A DNA stretch of 64,000 nt from Ligula intestinalis (taxonomy: Eukaryota > Platyhelminthes > Cestoda > Diphyllobothriidea > Diphyllobothriidae), in the NCBI GenBank assembly GCA_036362985.1, contig JAYGXS010000005.1:25019421-25083420 (forward strand). Direction: 5' to 3'. This document shows, in pieces, positions 34,800 through 46,670 of this stretch. The stretch's first letter is position 1, and every line of letters starts with the position of its first letter. The notes under the pieces were generated by a model that saw only the letters and a list, made by a program, of their open reading frames with translations, did no database searches and was not told the DNA's origin. Position numbers and translations under genes: made by a program.

Positions 34800-35081
34800 C
34801 GAGCATAAAGTATTCCTTCTTTTGCATAGTAAACACCGGCACGGGGCCCTTCTCGTCCTGATCTGTCATGAAGCGCACCGGATCTGTGCCCATGGGTTTA
34901 TAGAGGGAAGACAGACTAAACCCAGACACTCCAGCACCAGTAGCAGCAGCCGAGGTCAGCGGACGACTGGTTGGGTCAGCGGTTGCCTTCAAAAACTGCA
35001 GAATGCATTCAGCGTCGTGCAGCATGTAGGCGTCGGTAGTCCAAAAGTGGTCTGCGTTGCGCAGGAGACTGTGTTGCTCAT
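34800..35081 (-). CDS. Adhesion GPCR exon: linker between modules 2 and 3
   Basis: The acceptor is TTTCTCCCTCTGCAG and the donor GTACGT. The 282-nt exon (2 nt + 93 codons + 1 nt) encodes ADHFWTTDAYMLHD, a likely counterpart of the aromatic opening HFWTF before module 1. An Ala/Thr/Ser-rich stretch follows, then KPMGTDPVRFMTDQ and FTMQKKEYFML. It is an inter-module linker of unknown fold. Confidence 0.87.
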
Positions 35082-35461
35082 CTGCAGAGGGAGAAATACG
35101 TTTTCGGCAAAAAAGTGTTTTCATTCACTGTGACCACGGGATGAATTTAAAAAATACTCAAAAATGTAGAGCTTTTCATAAGATCCACATCTTTCATGGA
35201 AATAGGTCCAAGGCAGGTTACCTCGGGAAGGTGGGTTACCTGTTAGTCTAGCTGCTGGCTACCCGGCGCGTCCACAGGTAGCGGAATGTAGAACGACCTT
35301 CAGTAAACGTCAGCTGTGAAATAAGCGGGCCTTCGGATCTGACGAATAAGCAGTCGCGGACCAGCAGCAGCAGTGCTACGGGGGCGCGGTAGGCTGAGGC
35401 CTGGCAAGCCAAAAGCCGATAGAGTTTCGAAGAAAAAGATGTGATCACTGGAACAAGGACT

Positions 35462-35508
35462 TTATTTTTCTGACGTTTCAGATTCCGTCGGGAATCCTTA
35501 GCCAAAGG
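35462..35508 (-). ncRNA. Variant hammerhead-like motif
   Basis: The minus strand has GGCTAA, then a strong hairpin GGATTCC-CGAC-GGAATC, then TGAAAC, GTC and AG. The CUGANGA box is not recognisable. It diverges from a truncated twin at 35543-35568. Confidence 0.45.
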
Positions 35509-35542
35509 TAATTGTGAACAGGTACGAGACATGTGCAAACCC

Positions 35543-35568
35543 GGAATCCGAAACGTCAGGAAAATAAA
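35543..35568 (+). ncRNA. Truncated hammerhead-like motif (3' half)
   Basis: Only GGAATCC-GAAAC-GTC-AGG and the AATAAAGTCC tail remain. It is paired head to head with 35462-35508. Confidence 0.4.
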
Positions 35569-36049
35569 GTCCTTGATCCAGTGATCGCATCTTCTCCTTC
35601 TACGAAACTGCTGCCTGGAACTCGTATATTCTCCTCTATTGGCAGCCTATAGAGTATTGCAAAGCCTGACGACGGCGCTGTGACATGGTGAGCGTGAACC
35701 GCCGTCAAATAAGTTCACTTGCCACCACTACCTTGTGGTTAGGCTATTGAGCCAAAGCGCTAGAGGAGACAACATTCAGCAACCGATCCTTGGGGCTGTT
35801 GGGGAACCACTTGTATCCGAAATTCCCAAGTCACTTTAATGAATTTCATGTCTACATATGTCATAAACAGAGGTCCAAGGTATAACCTTCCATCTTTCCG
35901 TTTCTTCACACCGGAGGTAGCCTGCTCGGAACCGGGGAACCGGCCTTTTACCATTTTGCCTGCCTATTCCACGGGACATAACAGCTGGCGAGGCAGACGA
36001 ACACACAACATGATAAGTCAAGAAAAAATGCTGAAGCACAGCAAGCCAG

Positions 36050-36300
36050 TTTCATGGCTCTCCTCGTAGAGCTGCAGAATTACTGGAACCCGACAAGCAG
36101 TGACGAACAGTGGCCACTGGCGAAGCCAGGGCTGGTCCTGACTGCGGCCAGCCAGGCCTGAGAGTTTTGACTGTCTGTTATGTGGGGTGATGATGGCTGT
36201 TTTAGTACGATTGTAAAGCAATTTCAAGCGGTTTGTTATTGGTGTGTTGCAAGTTGCCCGAGCGGATGTTGTCTCCAAAGGCCCCCTGGCGCGTTGGCCA
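36050..36300 (+). repeat. Dispersed repeat, relative of 30790-31010
   Basis: GGCCACTGGCGAAGCCAGGG and GTGATGATGGC...TTAGTACGATTGTAAAGCA correspond to 30799 onwards. Confidence 0.5.
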
Positions 36301-36639
36301 GAAGTGTCGCTTTAAGTGGCTCGTAAGAAGGCACCCTTATTAAGCTGAGGTCACCTGTCGGATCCGCAGGCACGCCGAAGAACAGGGGCGTTGACGCGGC
36401 TGTTATCGGTTAACCAGAAGCAGCTGCGAGGTCAAGCCTCGGGGGGCGAGGCGCCAGTGAAAGAAAGCAATGGAACAGTTGCTTGTGACGACACGACTAT
36501 GGGGCAGCTAGCCTTGAAGAACGAAGGGGGGGGGAGAATTATGGCACTCCGCCACACTCTCGACGTCAGGGAACAGCCAAGCACAGTTGCCGCAAAACCT
36601 ACGTTCTGGCCCGGCGACGAATAGCAAGCCTGCTCGCGT

Positions 36640-36890
36640 GAACGCTCTCTCTCTCTGGCCGCGAGGATTTCTGCAACTAAGTCGCACTTCGGATCACGCC
36701 GCCCCAGCGGAAGGTCGTGCTCTCCGTTGTCAATCTTCTGCCCTTTTATTCGTCGTTCCTCTGTGTACACAATATACTCTTCCTACTACTCTGGCCTTCC
36801 CAGGACTTTTCCTCTCCTAAGTAACCATGGTCTGAAGGTTGCAGTTGCTAGGGTTTTACTTAATTCACCCCCTGCGATAAAGGTATACAG
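36640..36890 (+). repeat. Dispersed repeat, degraded copy of 865-1262 family
   Basis: CTCTGTGTACACAATATACTC, then CTACTACTCTGGCC..., and CCCTGCGATAAA resemble 1125-1255 and 8650-8765. Confidence 0.4.
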
Positions 36891-37052
36891 CTGTTGCCAC
36901 TACGCCCATGCACTCAACCGGGTAACGAGGGCCGCACAGGTCAGTAAAACTCTCTTTCACTCTCAGCATGTCAGTTCAATCGGTGCGAGCGACGATATCC
37001 ATCGTGTACCTCACTGTACAGCGGGTACCATACTGGGTGATTTAGCCTATAA

Positions 37053-37260
37053 CTATAGCAGACTCTCTCTCTCTTCCTTCACGCCTTGCGTGGGGGGTGC
37101 ATACATCAGGCAACAACGAACATACACAGAAGCCAAAAGACTTGAAATCAACTGTTGATAGGAGTTTAGTATTGCAGTATCATCAGCAAACAACGGTATC
37201 ATGCGAAGCCCCCCACCTCCCTCGATAAAACGATGCGCAGGCATGGAAATGGTGGTAACA
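37053..37260 (-). pseudogene. Possible reverse transcriptase fragment (FADD box)
   Basis: One minus frame contains MIPLFADDTAILNSYQQLISS, which resembles RT motif C of Jockey/CR1-type elements. Nothing else in the frame supports it, so this may be chance. Confidence 0.25.
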
Positions 37261-38385
37261 AGAAACGGAACCGGTGGAGGACAGTATAATCTGTGAAGAA
37301 ATAAGTGAAAAAATGCGTTTATGCCATTATGCTGTTGAAGTGCACCAACTGCCCATGAGAACTCGAGCGCTAGGTGAAAATATAGCACCGAATGCTACAA
37401 CCTAAGGCTAGAATGTCCCATTTTGAAGCCTTCGCACTTGTCTACCAAATGCGTTGCAATGATAGGGACTGCAAACACATTGGCGTAACGGGGGAAAATT
37501 GCAGTTTCATCGCAGCTCGTTGACAACCCGAACGCACTGTAAACGATTGCGAGTTAAAAAAAAACTTTTGCTCAAAACGAAATGGACGTTGAACATTCAC
37601 AACTCAACGTATGAGAAACGAAATGTAAAAAAAGTATAACTAGAAAATCAAAAAGCCTTTAAAAACATTATAGATTGCGTTATGTGTGCCAGCGTCAGCT
37701 TACCTTAACCCAACCTAACCTTAAGTCCAACTTTAAAACTCTAACCCTAACAATAAGTTTAAAGCCCTAACCGAAGTCCTAAACGCACTTTGAACTTTAA
37801 AATCCGCATGCTATGCCATGACCCTTACATTGATCTGAAAATGCTTGTGTTATCGTTGTGCTAACACTAGTGAAACATACCTGCCAAAATAGCATATAGA
37901 GGCAAGTTTCCAGCCATAACTAATTAGGGCTATATATATATACGTCATGGATTTGAACTTCAGTGAGATCACGCGAATATTCAGTCTCGATGATTGCCAA
38001 CAGTCAATTCCACATTGTCAGGTACGTACAATTTTCATGCTACTCGTACTGTGTGAGTAGTACTGTTCGGTTTTCGCCTGTAAGGATGTGATTGGCATGT
38101 ACTTTACAAATCTGTTCGTTTGTCCGTTTTCCGCACGAAAAATGAAACCAACAAAAAAGACTACTGGAAATTTGTAAGTAGGTGGTTATAATACAGAAGC
38201 GCCTATCAAGACCCCGCGACGAACTCTTATCCCTAACCCCTTTGTTACTAATAAGGTGTTCACTTATCTTTCCCTCAAAAAAGTTGACCTGAACGTAAAA
38301 CCACTAAATTTTGCAGAACCTGTGGTCGGCACCTCCTGAATTCGACACCATGTTAAAAAGATAATTAAAAGAATATAGGGCTTAC

Positions 38386-38703
38386 ACGTGTATCCCAGAA
38401 AACGATGGCCCTCTGAAGGTAGCGAGAACCTTTTCCAGCCTACGAGATCTGAGATCGAGGCGCCTTTGGCGGCGGCCTGCTCCTCCCAGCTGCCGAGGAT
38501 CCACTCTCCAGGAGATATTGTGGAGCGCTGGGTCATTGTCTTAGCTGGCGCTCCCAAGCGCATAGTCTCGCCTTGGTAGCCGTTAATGAAAATGGTCACG
38601 CCTTCGGTTAATCCTCCTGGCATGGATATGCCCAAGTTGAAGGTCACATCACGTGGTGGCGGCTTTACGAGTCTTGTAGTGGCCCAGTTGCTGCCATTGT
38701 AGA
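38386..38703 (-). CDS. Adhesion GPCR exon: LamG-like module 2, central and C-terminal strands
   Basis: The exon follows CTGTTTTTCAG and ends at GTAAGC. It has 318 nt (2 nt + 105 codons + 1 nt). It encodes DVTFNLGISMPGG and GVTIFINGYQGE, the paired central strand and Asn-Gly turn of a LamG-like fold. These are followed by GEWILGSWEEQ and ISDLVGWKRF, the closing strands. An open frame also runs upstream, but the polypyrimidine tract and phase place the exon start at the acceptor. Confidence 0.88.
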
Positions 38704-39415
38704 CTGAAAAACAGAGATTTTTCGCATCAATATGTTGTTGTGTTTCATCACAGAGCGATCTCGTTGTTGAGATACCGACTAGGTGGCCATGGGAGAGTAT
38801 TGGCGTTTTCAAGACAGAAGCTTTTCATATTTTTTTCATTTGTGTTAGTTAGACCACCGCAATCGATGAGGTCCACCATATGTCCAAGAGCAGGACCGGT
38901 GACTTTAGTTAGGTATAATGAAAGTGGACGAGAATCCATCTACCCCGCTTTAAACCCTCTCCCTGCCTGAACCGATGACAAGACAAAGTCAAGATGGCCG
39001 AGCAGGAGTTGGGCGTAAGCCGCTTTCGCCAATGCAGCCAGAAAAACCATCTAACCTGGTCTTAATTGATAGTTACCGCTTGCGCGGGCACTACTGCACT
39101 ATCTACCCTCACTCACATATAGAAGGTGCTCAAAAATATTCGAAGGGCCTCAGTCTCGCATTTCTACAACTGCAACTACTGTTTATACTGCTGCTGTTTC
39201 TAGCGGTGCTTCTGAAAGATTGTAGTGCTGGTACTACTGCGGACACTAACACTTGGTAAGAAATGACACTGATTAGGGGCAGATCTGGACCAATGTTCCG
39301 TCAATATCAAGCAGGAGTGGGGATCTAGATTCTTGCTTTTCTGAGTAGAGGAGGCGTTTGAGGCTCAGAGCACATAGTAATTGCCCTGAGCGTTTCCTAA
39401 AGTTTAAACTTCTAG

Positions 39416-39800
39416 AGCTAGAATACTACTGTTAGAAGTGCCTTGCTTATGGTAGACGTGCCAGTTCAAGTAATCACACTTGCTAAAGCCATTATATGGT
39501 ATGTTACAGTATGGCATGTACGTTCCTGTAGGAAATTTTAACTTAATATGCAATCGTTACCTTTATGCGGATTTTTAGTAAGCTGAATGGTTAAAGAAGC
39601 GTGTATTTTGTACTAGCTGAAGATCTACCATCCATTTGGGCCGAAACAAAGTGCAACTTGCCATTTTTCCAGGATACTACTCTAAGAAGTGCTATGTGTA
39701 TGCTAGGAGTTCTAATTCTACAAATCCTACTTGCTAACAGCAGTTAGTGGTAAGTACGTGCATGCATTAAGTCTGAACCTAGTATGCAGACGCAACTTAT
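39416..39800 (+). repeat. Diverged intronic tandem duplication
   Basis: Blocks at about 39416-39560 and 39670-39800 share GATACTACT.T.AGAAGTGC, then ...ACTTGCTAA..C and a GTACGTGCATG-like end. They are strongly diverged. Confidence 0.4.
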
Positions 39801-40427
39801 AGCCATTTGCCGTTACTAGGCTAAATTTTGACTTTGTGCAGTACCTTAGTCTCACTTGAGTTTTAGGGGGGCAACTCCTGTCTAATAGGAGAGCAATATG
39901 CTCCATAATCAACTAAAAGTACTTTATCCTATCACCGTGTCAGTATATCAGTAATAATGAATAAGCAGAGTAGATGGGAATATATTTTAATTTACCACAT
40001 TGGTAGGACAGGTACTAACGAGAAAAGCCCAGACATGCGTGTTTTTTGGTATTCTGCGGCTGCTTGCCACAGCTGCGAGGGATCCCCCAGTTTTATCTGT
40101 GTGTTTCCTGATGAGTCTACCCGTCTTGAAACTGCAGCTTTTTAATTTCCTTAGGAATGAATTTTTGAACTCGGTACAGATCAGTATATTTACGGTCTGT
40201 TCTTATGATCTGACATAATTTTACTGTGTGCTTTCTGTATTTAAAACTACCTACTCGCCCTAAATCAGCTTTGTAAGGAGGAAAAACCTTGAAATCTAAA
40301 TTCTAAAATTATCGCAGCAATATGAACTGTTCTTGGGCATTTTAAGCTTTAAAGACACCGGAACTTCTCCCCGTGGATCATGTATAACACAGAGCAGTGT
40401 TCACTTGACTGAGTTTGAAAAATACTC

Positions 40428-40512
40428 GGCGGCTTTGGTGGGATTCGAACCCACACCAGCAAGGGGAAATCTGTTGAACAGTTAACGCTCTAGTCAATTA
40501 AACTATCGAGAC
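40428..40512 (-). mobile_element. tRNA-derived SINE copy
   Basis: The minus strand has a B box GGTTCGAATCC inside TGTGGGTTCGAATCCCACC, an A-box-like TAGTTTAATTGAC..GAGCG, and CCAAAGCCGCCGAGTATTTTTC. The tail resembles that of the copies at 13344 and 58600. Confidence 0.55.
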
Positions 40513-40559
40513 TTAACTAGGAACTATGATTTAAGTTATATTTGAGTCGATTTAGCCTG

Positions 40560-40850
40560 CTTCAGCCTACGAAATTAACTGCTCCTGTGGGGCAGGATAC
40601 ATCGGCCAAACAACGAGGCACCTGGAAAAGAGGGTACGTGAGCACATACTGGCATGGCTAAGTAAAAGCGAAAACAGATGGATCTCGAGTTCTATTCTAG
40701 CCTATCTTGTCGATACGAATCATCGAGTCGATACTAACGAAGCCTTTCAGTTTGTCTACCGGACACCAACCAACTTTTCAAAGAAGCTACGCCAACGGGT
40801 GCTTGCAAAGCCGAAGCAGTGGCTATACGGCTAGCGAATCCGGTGCTTTG
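40560..40850 (+). mobile_element. Penelope-like GIY-YIG fragment, close to the 60-kb element
   Basis: It reads NCSCGAGYIGQTTRHLEKRVREHILAWLSKSENRW..SSILAYLVDTNHRVD.NEAFQFVYRTPTNFSK. This is very similar to the nuclease of the element at 59618-61052 (CSCGADYIGRTTRRLEKRMREHIPAWLSRG). It is frameshifted near 40800 and has no RT. Confidence 0.8.
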
Positions 40851-41470
40851 TTGTCAGAAGAAGCCGACAGAAGCCCTTGCACTTCCGTGGCCGACCCTGA
40901 CGCCAAGTGTCGATCGCATTTTGCCCCACCCCCCAGTGACAGCCATTCGCTAGGCGCAAATAACAGAAATTATCCCTCCATGTATCTGCCCTCTGCTCAA
41001 CCCCCACGACCTAATCCAATAACCTCCCCTACCTCTCTACCCTCTCCATACACAGGAACCTCTACACGCCGATCTCGCCATGCGGGCGACGCATAAACGA
41101 TGAATTGTAATTAGACTGCACTATTTAACACTGTCTAACTGTACAGTTTTTATTACCTTGCAAATGTTTTAGCTGAATGATTTTCTGAAAACATATGCTT
41201 GCCAAAATTGACTTTTCAACTTAGGCATGGAAATATTTGCATAACAATACTGATACAGTAAGCGCACTGCCTAATCGGGATTTCCTAAGCAGCGTTTTAT
41301 GCAAAAACGCTGTAGCGAAATAACGAGGAGAGCAGATTTCCTGTCTAAGCAAGCGGTTTTTGATCTAAACATGCGCAAACTCGTCGAAAATTGTCTCTAA
41401 ACCTTTTGATTAAAAGAACATAGATATCTGGGACACATTTTACGAAATGAGAGCATTTCAGAATGCTTAC

Positions 41471-41636
41471 CAAAAACGTGCAGAAATTCTCCGTAAAAGG
41501 CGACCTTGAGCTCACCGGCAATCTCAAAAATGCTCAGAGGTATAGTCTGAGTTGTTAGATTACTAGGCAATGACATCCATGCACCCAGAGAGAGACCCTC
41601 AGGACATTTTGTCAAGTCATTGAGGCACCCTTTTTG
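41471..41636 (-). CDS. Adhesion GPCR exon: start of LamG-like module 2
   Basis: The acceptor is CCTTCCTCAG and the donor GTAAGC. The exon has 166 nt, 55 codons plus one base. It begins with the module signature: Cys pair CLNDLTKC followed by PEGLSLGAWMSLP, closely parallel to module 1. It then runs through two strands (IPLSIFEIAG, LKVAFYGEFLHVF). The final G completes Val with the next exon. An NLT sequon is present. Confidence 0.88.
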
Positions 41637-41894
41637 CTGAGGAAGGTTGGCGAGCTAGAAACGAAGGATCAAGCGCCATCAATGGAACGATAAAACGGTA
41701 GAGGAGGTGGTTCTCAACTCAAGTCATTGAAAGTAAATGCCTGCAATTGCCTTTAAATCCGAATGGAACAGAGAGAATTTGAGTTTCTGACTTAAAATGA
41801 CTTCTTTCTACCTCAATTTATAATAGCGGTAGGTTTGAACTCAAAATAGCTGTCACTTTAAGTACTCAACGTATCAGCAGTTATTTAAGTTTAT

Positions 41895-42915
41895 ATGTTT
41901 GATAGTTGCATAGGGGAACTGAATACTACGAATGCTCCGATATGGTAAAACACGATAGACTTGCTTTAAGTGTCAGAATGTGTGCTTCTCTCCATGTTCT
42001 GACGCTAAGACTTTCACAGATTCTGATCCAAAATGCTAAACACTTTAAATTTAACTGTAACTTTAAAAAATTGGCTTTAAAATTACATTTAATTGCCTCG
42101 ATGAATGAGCTATTTAGCTTATTTTCAATATGCAACCAAATAAAACCTCAACCCATGGTCACTGAACCTATCTTTGGTTTTGAGACAGCAAATAAGACAG
42201 ATATAATCATTCCTTCCCCTGTACTATATGGCCCTACGATGAACTGATACTTTGCTGATTTCCAAAATGTTGGAGTAGATAGAAATTTGAAGATGATTGT
42301 ACTAGAATTAAGTCTGAAATTTATGAATACAGTAAGTGAATAGTTCGATTTCAATGAAGTTCTTTAGAACAGACGAGGCTGAGGATTTGAGGTTGATATA
42401 AGATAGTTGCAAAGGGGGGCTGAAAGCAATGAGTGCTCTGATATGGTAAAACACGATAAAAGAGATGGACTTGCTTCAAATGTCAGGAGACCTACTTTTC
42501 TCCATGTTATGAAGCTAACACTAACACGGGCTCCTGATCGAAAATGCGAAACACCATAAATCAAACTCTTACCGCAAACCTATCCTTAACACTTAACTGC
42601 ATCTTCTCGATGAATGATCATGTTAGCTTATTTATAATCGCAAACCAAAAAAAACTCCGACCCATTTTTACTAGAGCAATCTTTGGGTTTGGGACAGCAA
42701 ATAAGACAGAAATAATCATTCCGCTCCCTGTAAGATATGACCCTAAGATGAACTGATACGTTGCTACCTGTCAAAATGTTGGACTATAAATGTGGAGTTG
42801 ATTGTGTTAGAATAAAGTAGAAAGTTTATGAAGACAGTATGCGAGTAATTTGATTGAAGAAGTTGACTGCAAAAAGTATTTTTCTACGGACGAAGCTCAA
42901 GATTTGAAACGAAGT
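41895..42915 (+). repeat. Intronic tandem duplication, about 500-bp units
   Basis: Copy 1 (41895-42395) and copy 2 (42396-42915) share GATAGTTGCA.AGGGG, GATATGGTAAAACACGATA, GCAAATAAGACAGA.ATAATCATTCC and GAAGTT.TTTAGAACAGACGAGGCT-like ends, in the same order. It lies between the exons at 41471 and 42956, touches neither and has no coding signal. Confidence 0.8.
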
Positions 42916-42955
42916 ACCGCACACATTTCAGGCCATGATTATTGTGCCATCTTAC

Positions 42956-43221
42956 CTTTAAGTAGGCATCGAAGTCATCAATTTGGTAAGCGGAGCGTTC
43001 CCGACAATTCACATTGACTCGTTTCATATTTTGACTCCTACCAGGCTCGAATTCATTCTGAAGATCGAAAAATACGTCTGCCGTATCGTAGAAGGGATTA
43101 TCTGGCAGCGTTGACCAGGCCAGAGGTTTGTACTCTTCGAGAATTCTGGCGTAGTCAGCAGGATCATTTAAAGTTTCGGGCGGTTCAGTAGGATCATCGG
43201 TTCCAGGGGGGACATGGTCAA
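42956..43221 (-). CDS. Adhesion GPCR exon: acidic linker between modules 1 and 2
   Basis: The acceptor ends TTTCAG and the donor is GTAAGA. The 266-nt exon (2 nt + 88 codons) encodes a Pro/Asp/Glu-rich segment (DHVPPGTDDPTEPPE), then an aromatic stretch (EYKPLAW...DNPFYDTADVFF) and a basic/Cys segment ending DDFDAYLK. It occupies the position of the linkers found before the other lectin modules. No known domain was recognised. Confidence 0.87.
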
Positions 43222-44817
43222 CTGAAAGGTGTGGACCAATATGCTTTTGAAGTAAATTCTTATGCCACCTGCGTGGTCTTAGCTCCGCCGTCTTGTATGT
43301 AATGCACTATAATATCTACTCAATTGATTTAAGTAGTAGAAAATGGTAGTGAACAGTTTGGGTGCTTATAAAACCATACCTAAATAGACAGCTGTATAAG
43401 CAGAAATGTTTACAAACTCGTAATTCAGGCATATAATTTTAAGGCATACCTTTTTTTGAAGGTTTCAGGAAGTCTATAAAATATAATTTTAATTTATAGG
43501 TAATGGACGGAAGCCGGTGAAAATCGTAAAGTGCTAGTCACCATTTTAAGAACCATCTGAACTTCATCGTAGTCGAAATCCTAAGATAATAACAAAGAAA
43601 GGTGGCGGAAGGAAATTCCTCTTGGTGTACAAAAATGATACGTTTACGATTGCATCTGTCAATTCCATTTTCATATGTTACTCTCCGACCGGCATGCCTG
43701 CACAGTAGCTTACGAAATATCGTACTTCTGTGACATCCAAATCGGTGCAATAGAGGGCAAATCTGGTTTTCTTAGTCAAACATAACTCGAGCCAGGTATA
43801 AAGGAAAGAAGCAACGAGCAATTCTCGTGAAACCATGTTGGAATACCCACGCAAACTTGGGACTCTTCAGTAACAGTTATGCATTACATTGCACGTAGTA
43901 TTGAAGTATATGTATTCGAAAATTTTGCAAAATGATTATTTTCCATCGAAGTGCTCATTGTGCTGCTTTATTCGCATGAACTGACTTCCTCTGCAGTCAA
44001 AAATCTTAAGTTTACCTAGTACGCTCGATTTTCACTTTTGTGGAATTTTCCATTTTGCAAAAATAGGATGGTAATCTCTATACAACGTAACATTGCTTGA
44101 TCAATTGCAGTATGCCTTCTTCTGAAGAATCAAAATTTCTTTATTGCTGTAAGACTTTGGGAAGGGGGGGCACAGCGTGGGCTGAGTTTGTGTAACAAGA
44201 AGTTTCTTGTACTAGTCATCTGATTTCATGTGTTAGCCCTGTTATGACGGCGACTTCAGTGGCGTCCCCGTCTAGTTACGCTCGTTTGAACCCTCAAAGA
44301 AGAATACACTCATAAGGGCAAAACTTTGGAATCCATCTGAGGAGGAGGGTTTTATTGTGTGCAAAATCCGGTGTTGCTTTCACAGGTGGCAGTTGCGGCT
44401 CGCGCGTTGAAAGTCCTTGCTTCGGGGCAAGCCCGGCAGTCGGGGAGCGGACTTCCGGTGTCCTCACAGTCCGTGTTGCAACTCACTGTTTGAGAGGTGA
44501 CAGTGGCTTATAAGTGATGATTAAGCGCTTTCGTTAGTGGCACGATTGGCGCAATGGAGCAAAGGTCACGCGACCAGTTGGCCCTTAAGTAACTGCGTCC
44601 AGGTGGCACGTGTTTGGACGCGCCTGCGTGTGTCTCCGATGCAGCTTTTAAGGTCAAAGCGAAGACGCAAAGACCTTGACGGTAGGCTTGACGCCTCAGG
44701 AAAGCCTCCAAATGTTGCTAGCATTTGGTCAGGCTAAATTTCTAACAAGCCCACTCATTGTGGTTCGGCAATTTCATCTTTCAAATGCTCACAAACCTGC
44801 CAGTTCTTAAAACTCAC
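43222..44817. other. Intron, nothing recognised
   Basis: AT-rich, then GC-richer from 44340. Scattered short frames only, with no repeat partner found by eye. Confidence 0.5.
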
Positions 44818-45034
44818 CTTTATTTCCCAGCAGGAGGACGGGTAGCTGGGTTGGATAGTACCAAAGACAGGGATGTATGAACTGAGCGCTGAGAACCTGC
44901 GTGGCCTCATAGGGTCCCAGAACAGAGGCGAGACAACCTAGCCACAACGAGGTCGGACTGTCCAGAGGCATGCCGTTGACGGAGAGGCTGCTATTTCCAC
45001 TACAGAAACCGATTTGCTGATTGTCTGCATAAAT
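44818..45034 (-). CDS. Adhesion GPCR exon: LamG-like module 1, C-terminal part
   Basis: The exon follows a TTCACCTTTTAG acceptor and ends at a GTGAGT donor. It has 217 nt, 72 codons plus one base. It opens with IYADNQQIGFC, then SLWLGC and a Gln-Val-Leu-Ser-Ala-Gln-Phe strand, the usual end of a LamG/pentraxin-like sandwich. Several Cys residues (IGFC, LGC, HPC) could form disulfides. Only the phase-0 frame is open, which shows that the exon at 47289 is needed to bridge from 50133. Confidence 0.88.
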
Positions 45035-45346
45035 CTAAAAGGTGAACAAAAGGGTTGGGGGTAAGACTATAACCTATATATTAGTGAAAATTCGATTTCC
45101 AGGTGGTAAGTCAGAAGTAAAGGGATGTTCAGTGTGAGAGATTTTTTTATCTGACGTTTCGAATAGTTGTCTCGTCTACCCAACTTCAGTGAGTAAATAC
45201 TCTGGCTCCTGGCTCTCGTTATATGCCGTTCCTTTCGTTCGCGGGCATAGTCCACCCACTGGTAACCCACTGCAGAAATGTGCCGCCCCCTTAGGTTATG
45301 CTACGAACATTCATATCAGAGGACAGTCACGACGCGGAACAATCCC

Positions 45347-45803
45347 CTAGTAGCACATGCAGATCTAGGGAATAAAATCTGGTATAAGTGCAGTATATGC
45401 ATCCGAATTTTTCCAGTAGGATTCCATGATGAAATCCGCTTGGATTTGCTACTAGGCCCATCTAGCACAGGAGGCTGTCATTTTTCCCGTTCTCCTTCAC
45501 TCACGAACCTAACACGACTCACCCTCTCACAAATTAATGGTTCGTCTGTCTTGTCGCGCCAACCGGTCTAGTGTTTCACTGGCTTTGCTTTCTTATGATG
45601 ACGGTAAGGGCCATTGGTGAATTCAAGAGCGACGATTAAATTATAACTGTCCCAGCAAACGAAGGATAGACAACCGTAGTACTTGGCGAATCCAACCGTT
45701 TGGAGTCCAGTTGATTCACGTCCACCCTAGTAGCAAATCAAAGCGGATTCCATCCTGGAATCCTACTGGAAAAATCCGGATTTTGTCCACTTTGTTACTT
45801 GAG
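45347..45803 (+). mobile_element. Nested inverted-repeat element, copy 2 (MITE-like)
   Basis: It starts CTAGTAGCACATGCAGATC and ends TTTGTTACTTGAG. Inner repeats of about 50 bp (45405-45457 and 45728-45780) are mutual reverse complements that themselves end in GCTACTAG. The core (GTCTTGTCGCGCCAACCGGT, GGTAAGGGCCATTGGTGAAT) matches 5802-6294 inverted. Confidence 0.7.
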
Positions 45804-46409
45804 TCGGGGCCGTCAACTAGCGATCCCGTTTATCGGCTTATTCATGAGACAGACTATGGTGAGACGCGGGAAGGGGGGGGGCAATGCGACACAGATGACC
45901 AGCGTGTTGGGAGACCAAATAAACACTGACGTCTCACTTGCAGACAGCATCAACGCAGATCTGAGTGCGGGTGACCATTGCCAGCCCGTTGGGGACAGCG
46001 TGCTGTTACCAACTAGAGACGCGTGTCACGCAGAACAGCTCAAACTGGATTGGTAGACTATGCGCACAGAAGAAAGGAGTGGCGTATAGGGAGAGCCAGA
46101 AGCCACAATATTCACGCTCTGAAGATGCAAATACGAGCCCACTATCTGAACCTCTCCCGGTAAACGTCTTTTCTCCTTCTGAATATGATCTATTAAAACG
46201 TTTCGATGCTGCTGAAAGGATTCCAGGTGAGGTAGATCCGATCAGCCAATCAGCTTGTGTGCTTGCGGAATCCGAACCAGACTAGATATTTCTTCAGACA
46301 GTTCGGAAGTAGATGACAATCTGCAAATCTTTCGTTCCAAGTGCTAATAATCTTTGAAGCTTAATCGCTGCCAATCTGTGTTGTCATACTTTGGTTCTGG
46401 TTAGTCTTC

Positions 46410-46670
46410 CCTAGTGCATAGCACATTCAATAAATTTTTTGTCGTTCAAAAGGGCCAACTTGGAGCGTTCTACCACACCATCAACTCAACCATTCTGGGC
46501 ATTCAATTCACGCCCCAGAAGGTGGTTAACGACAAACTCCGATTTCTGGATGTTCTCGTACAGCGAAATATTGACGGAACATTACAAACTTCCTTTTACC
46601 GCAAAGCCATGCATACGGAAACGATATTCTTAACTAGGAGAGCAGCAAATTCATCTCTCAAAAAATAAGT
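46410..46670 (+). mobile_element. Penelope-like RT fragment (palm/thumb)
   Basis: It encodes FTPQKVVNDKLRFLDVLVQR.IDGTLQTSFYRKAMHTE. This parallels FTVETEANEELAFLDVLLHR.EDGSIQRRLYRKKSWT in the element at 59.6-61 kb. There is no YVDD box and no nuclease. Confidence 0.7.

Noticed and set aside
36432..36770. 112-codon minus frame as a host exon
   Set aside because: Low-complexity composition, no motif and no splice-phase link to neighbouring receptor exons.
37690..37800. CCCTAAC-like text resembling telomeric repeats
   Set aside because: Only scattered single units with irregular spacing; no array.
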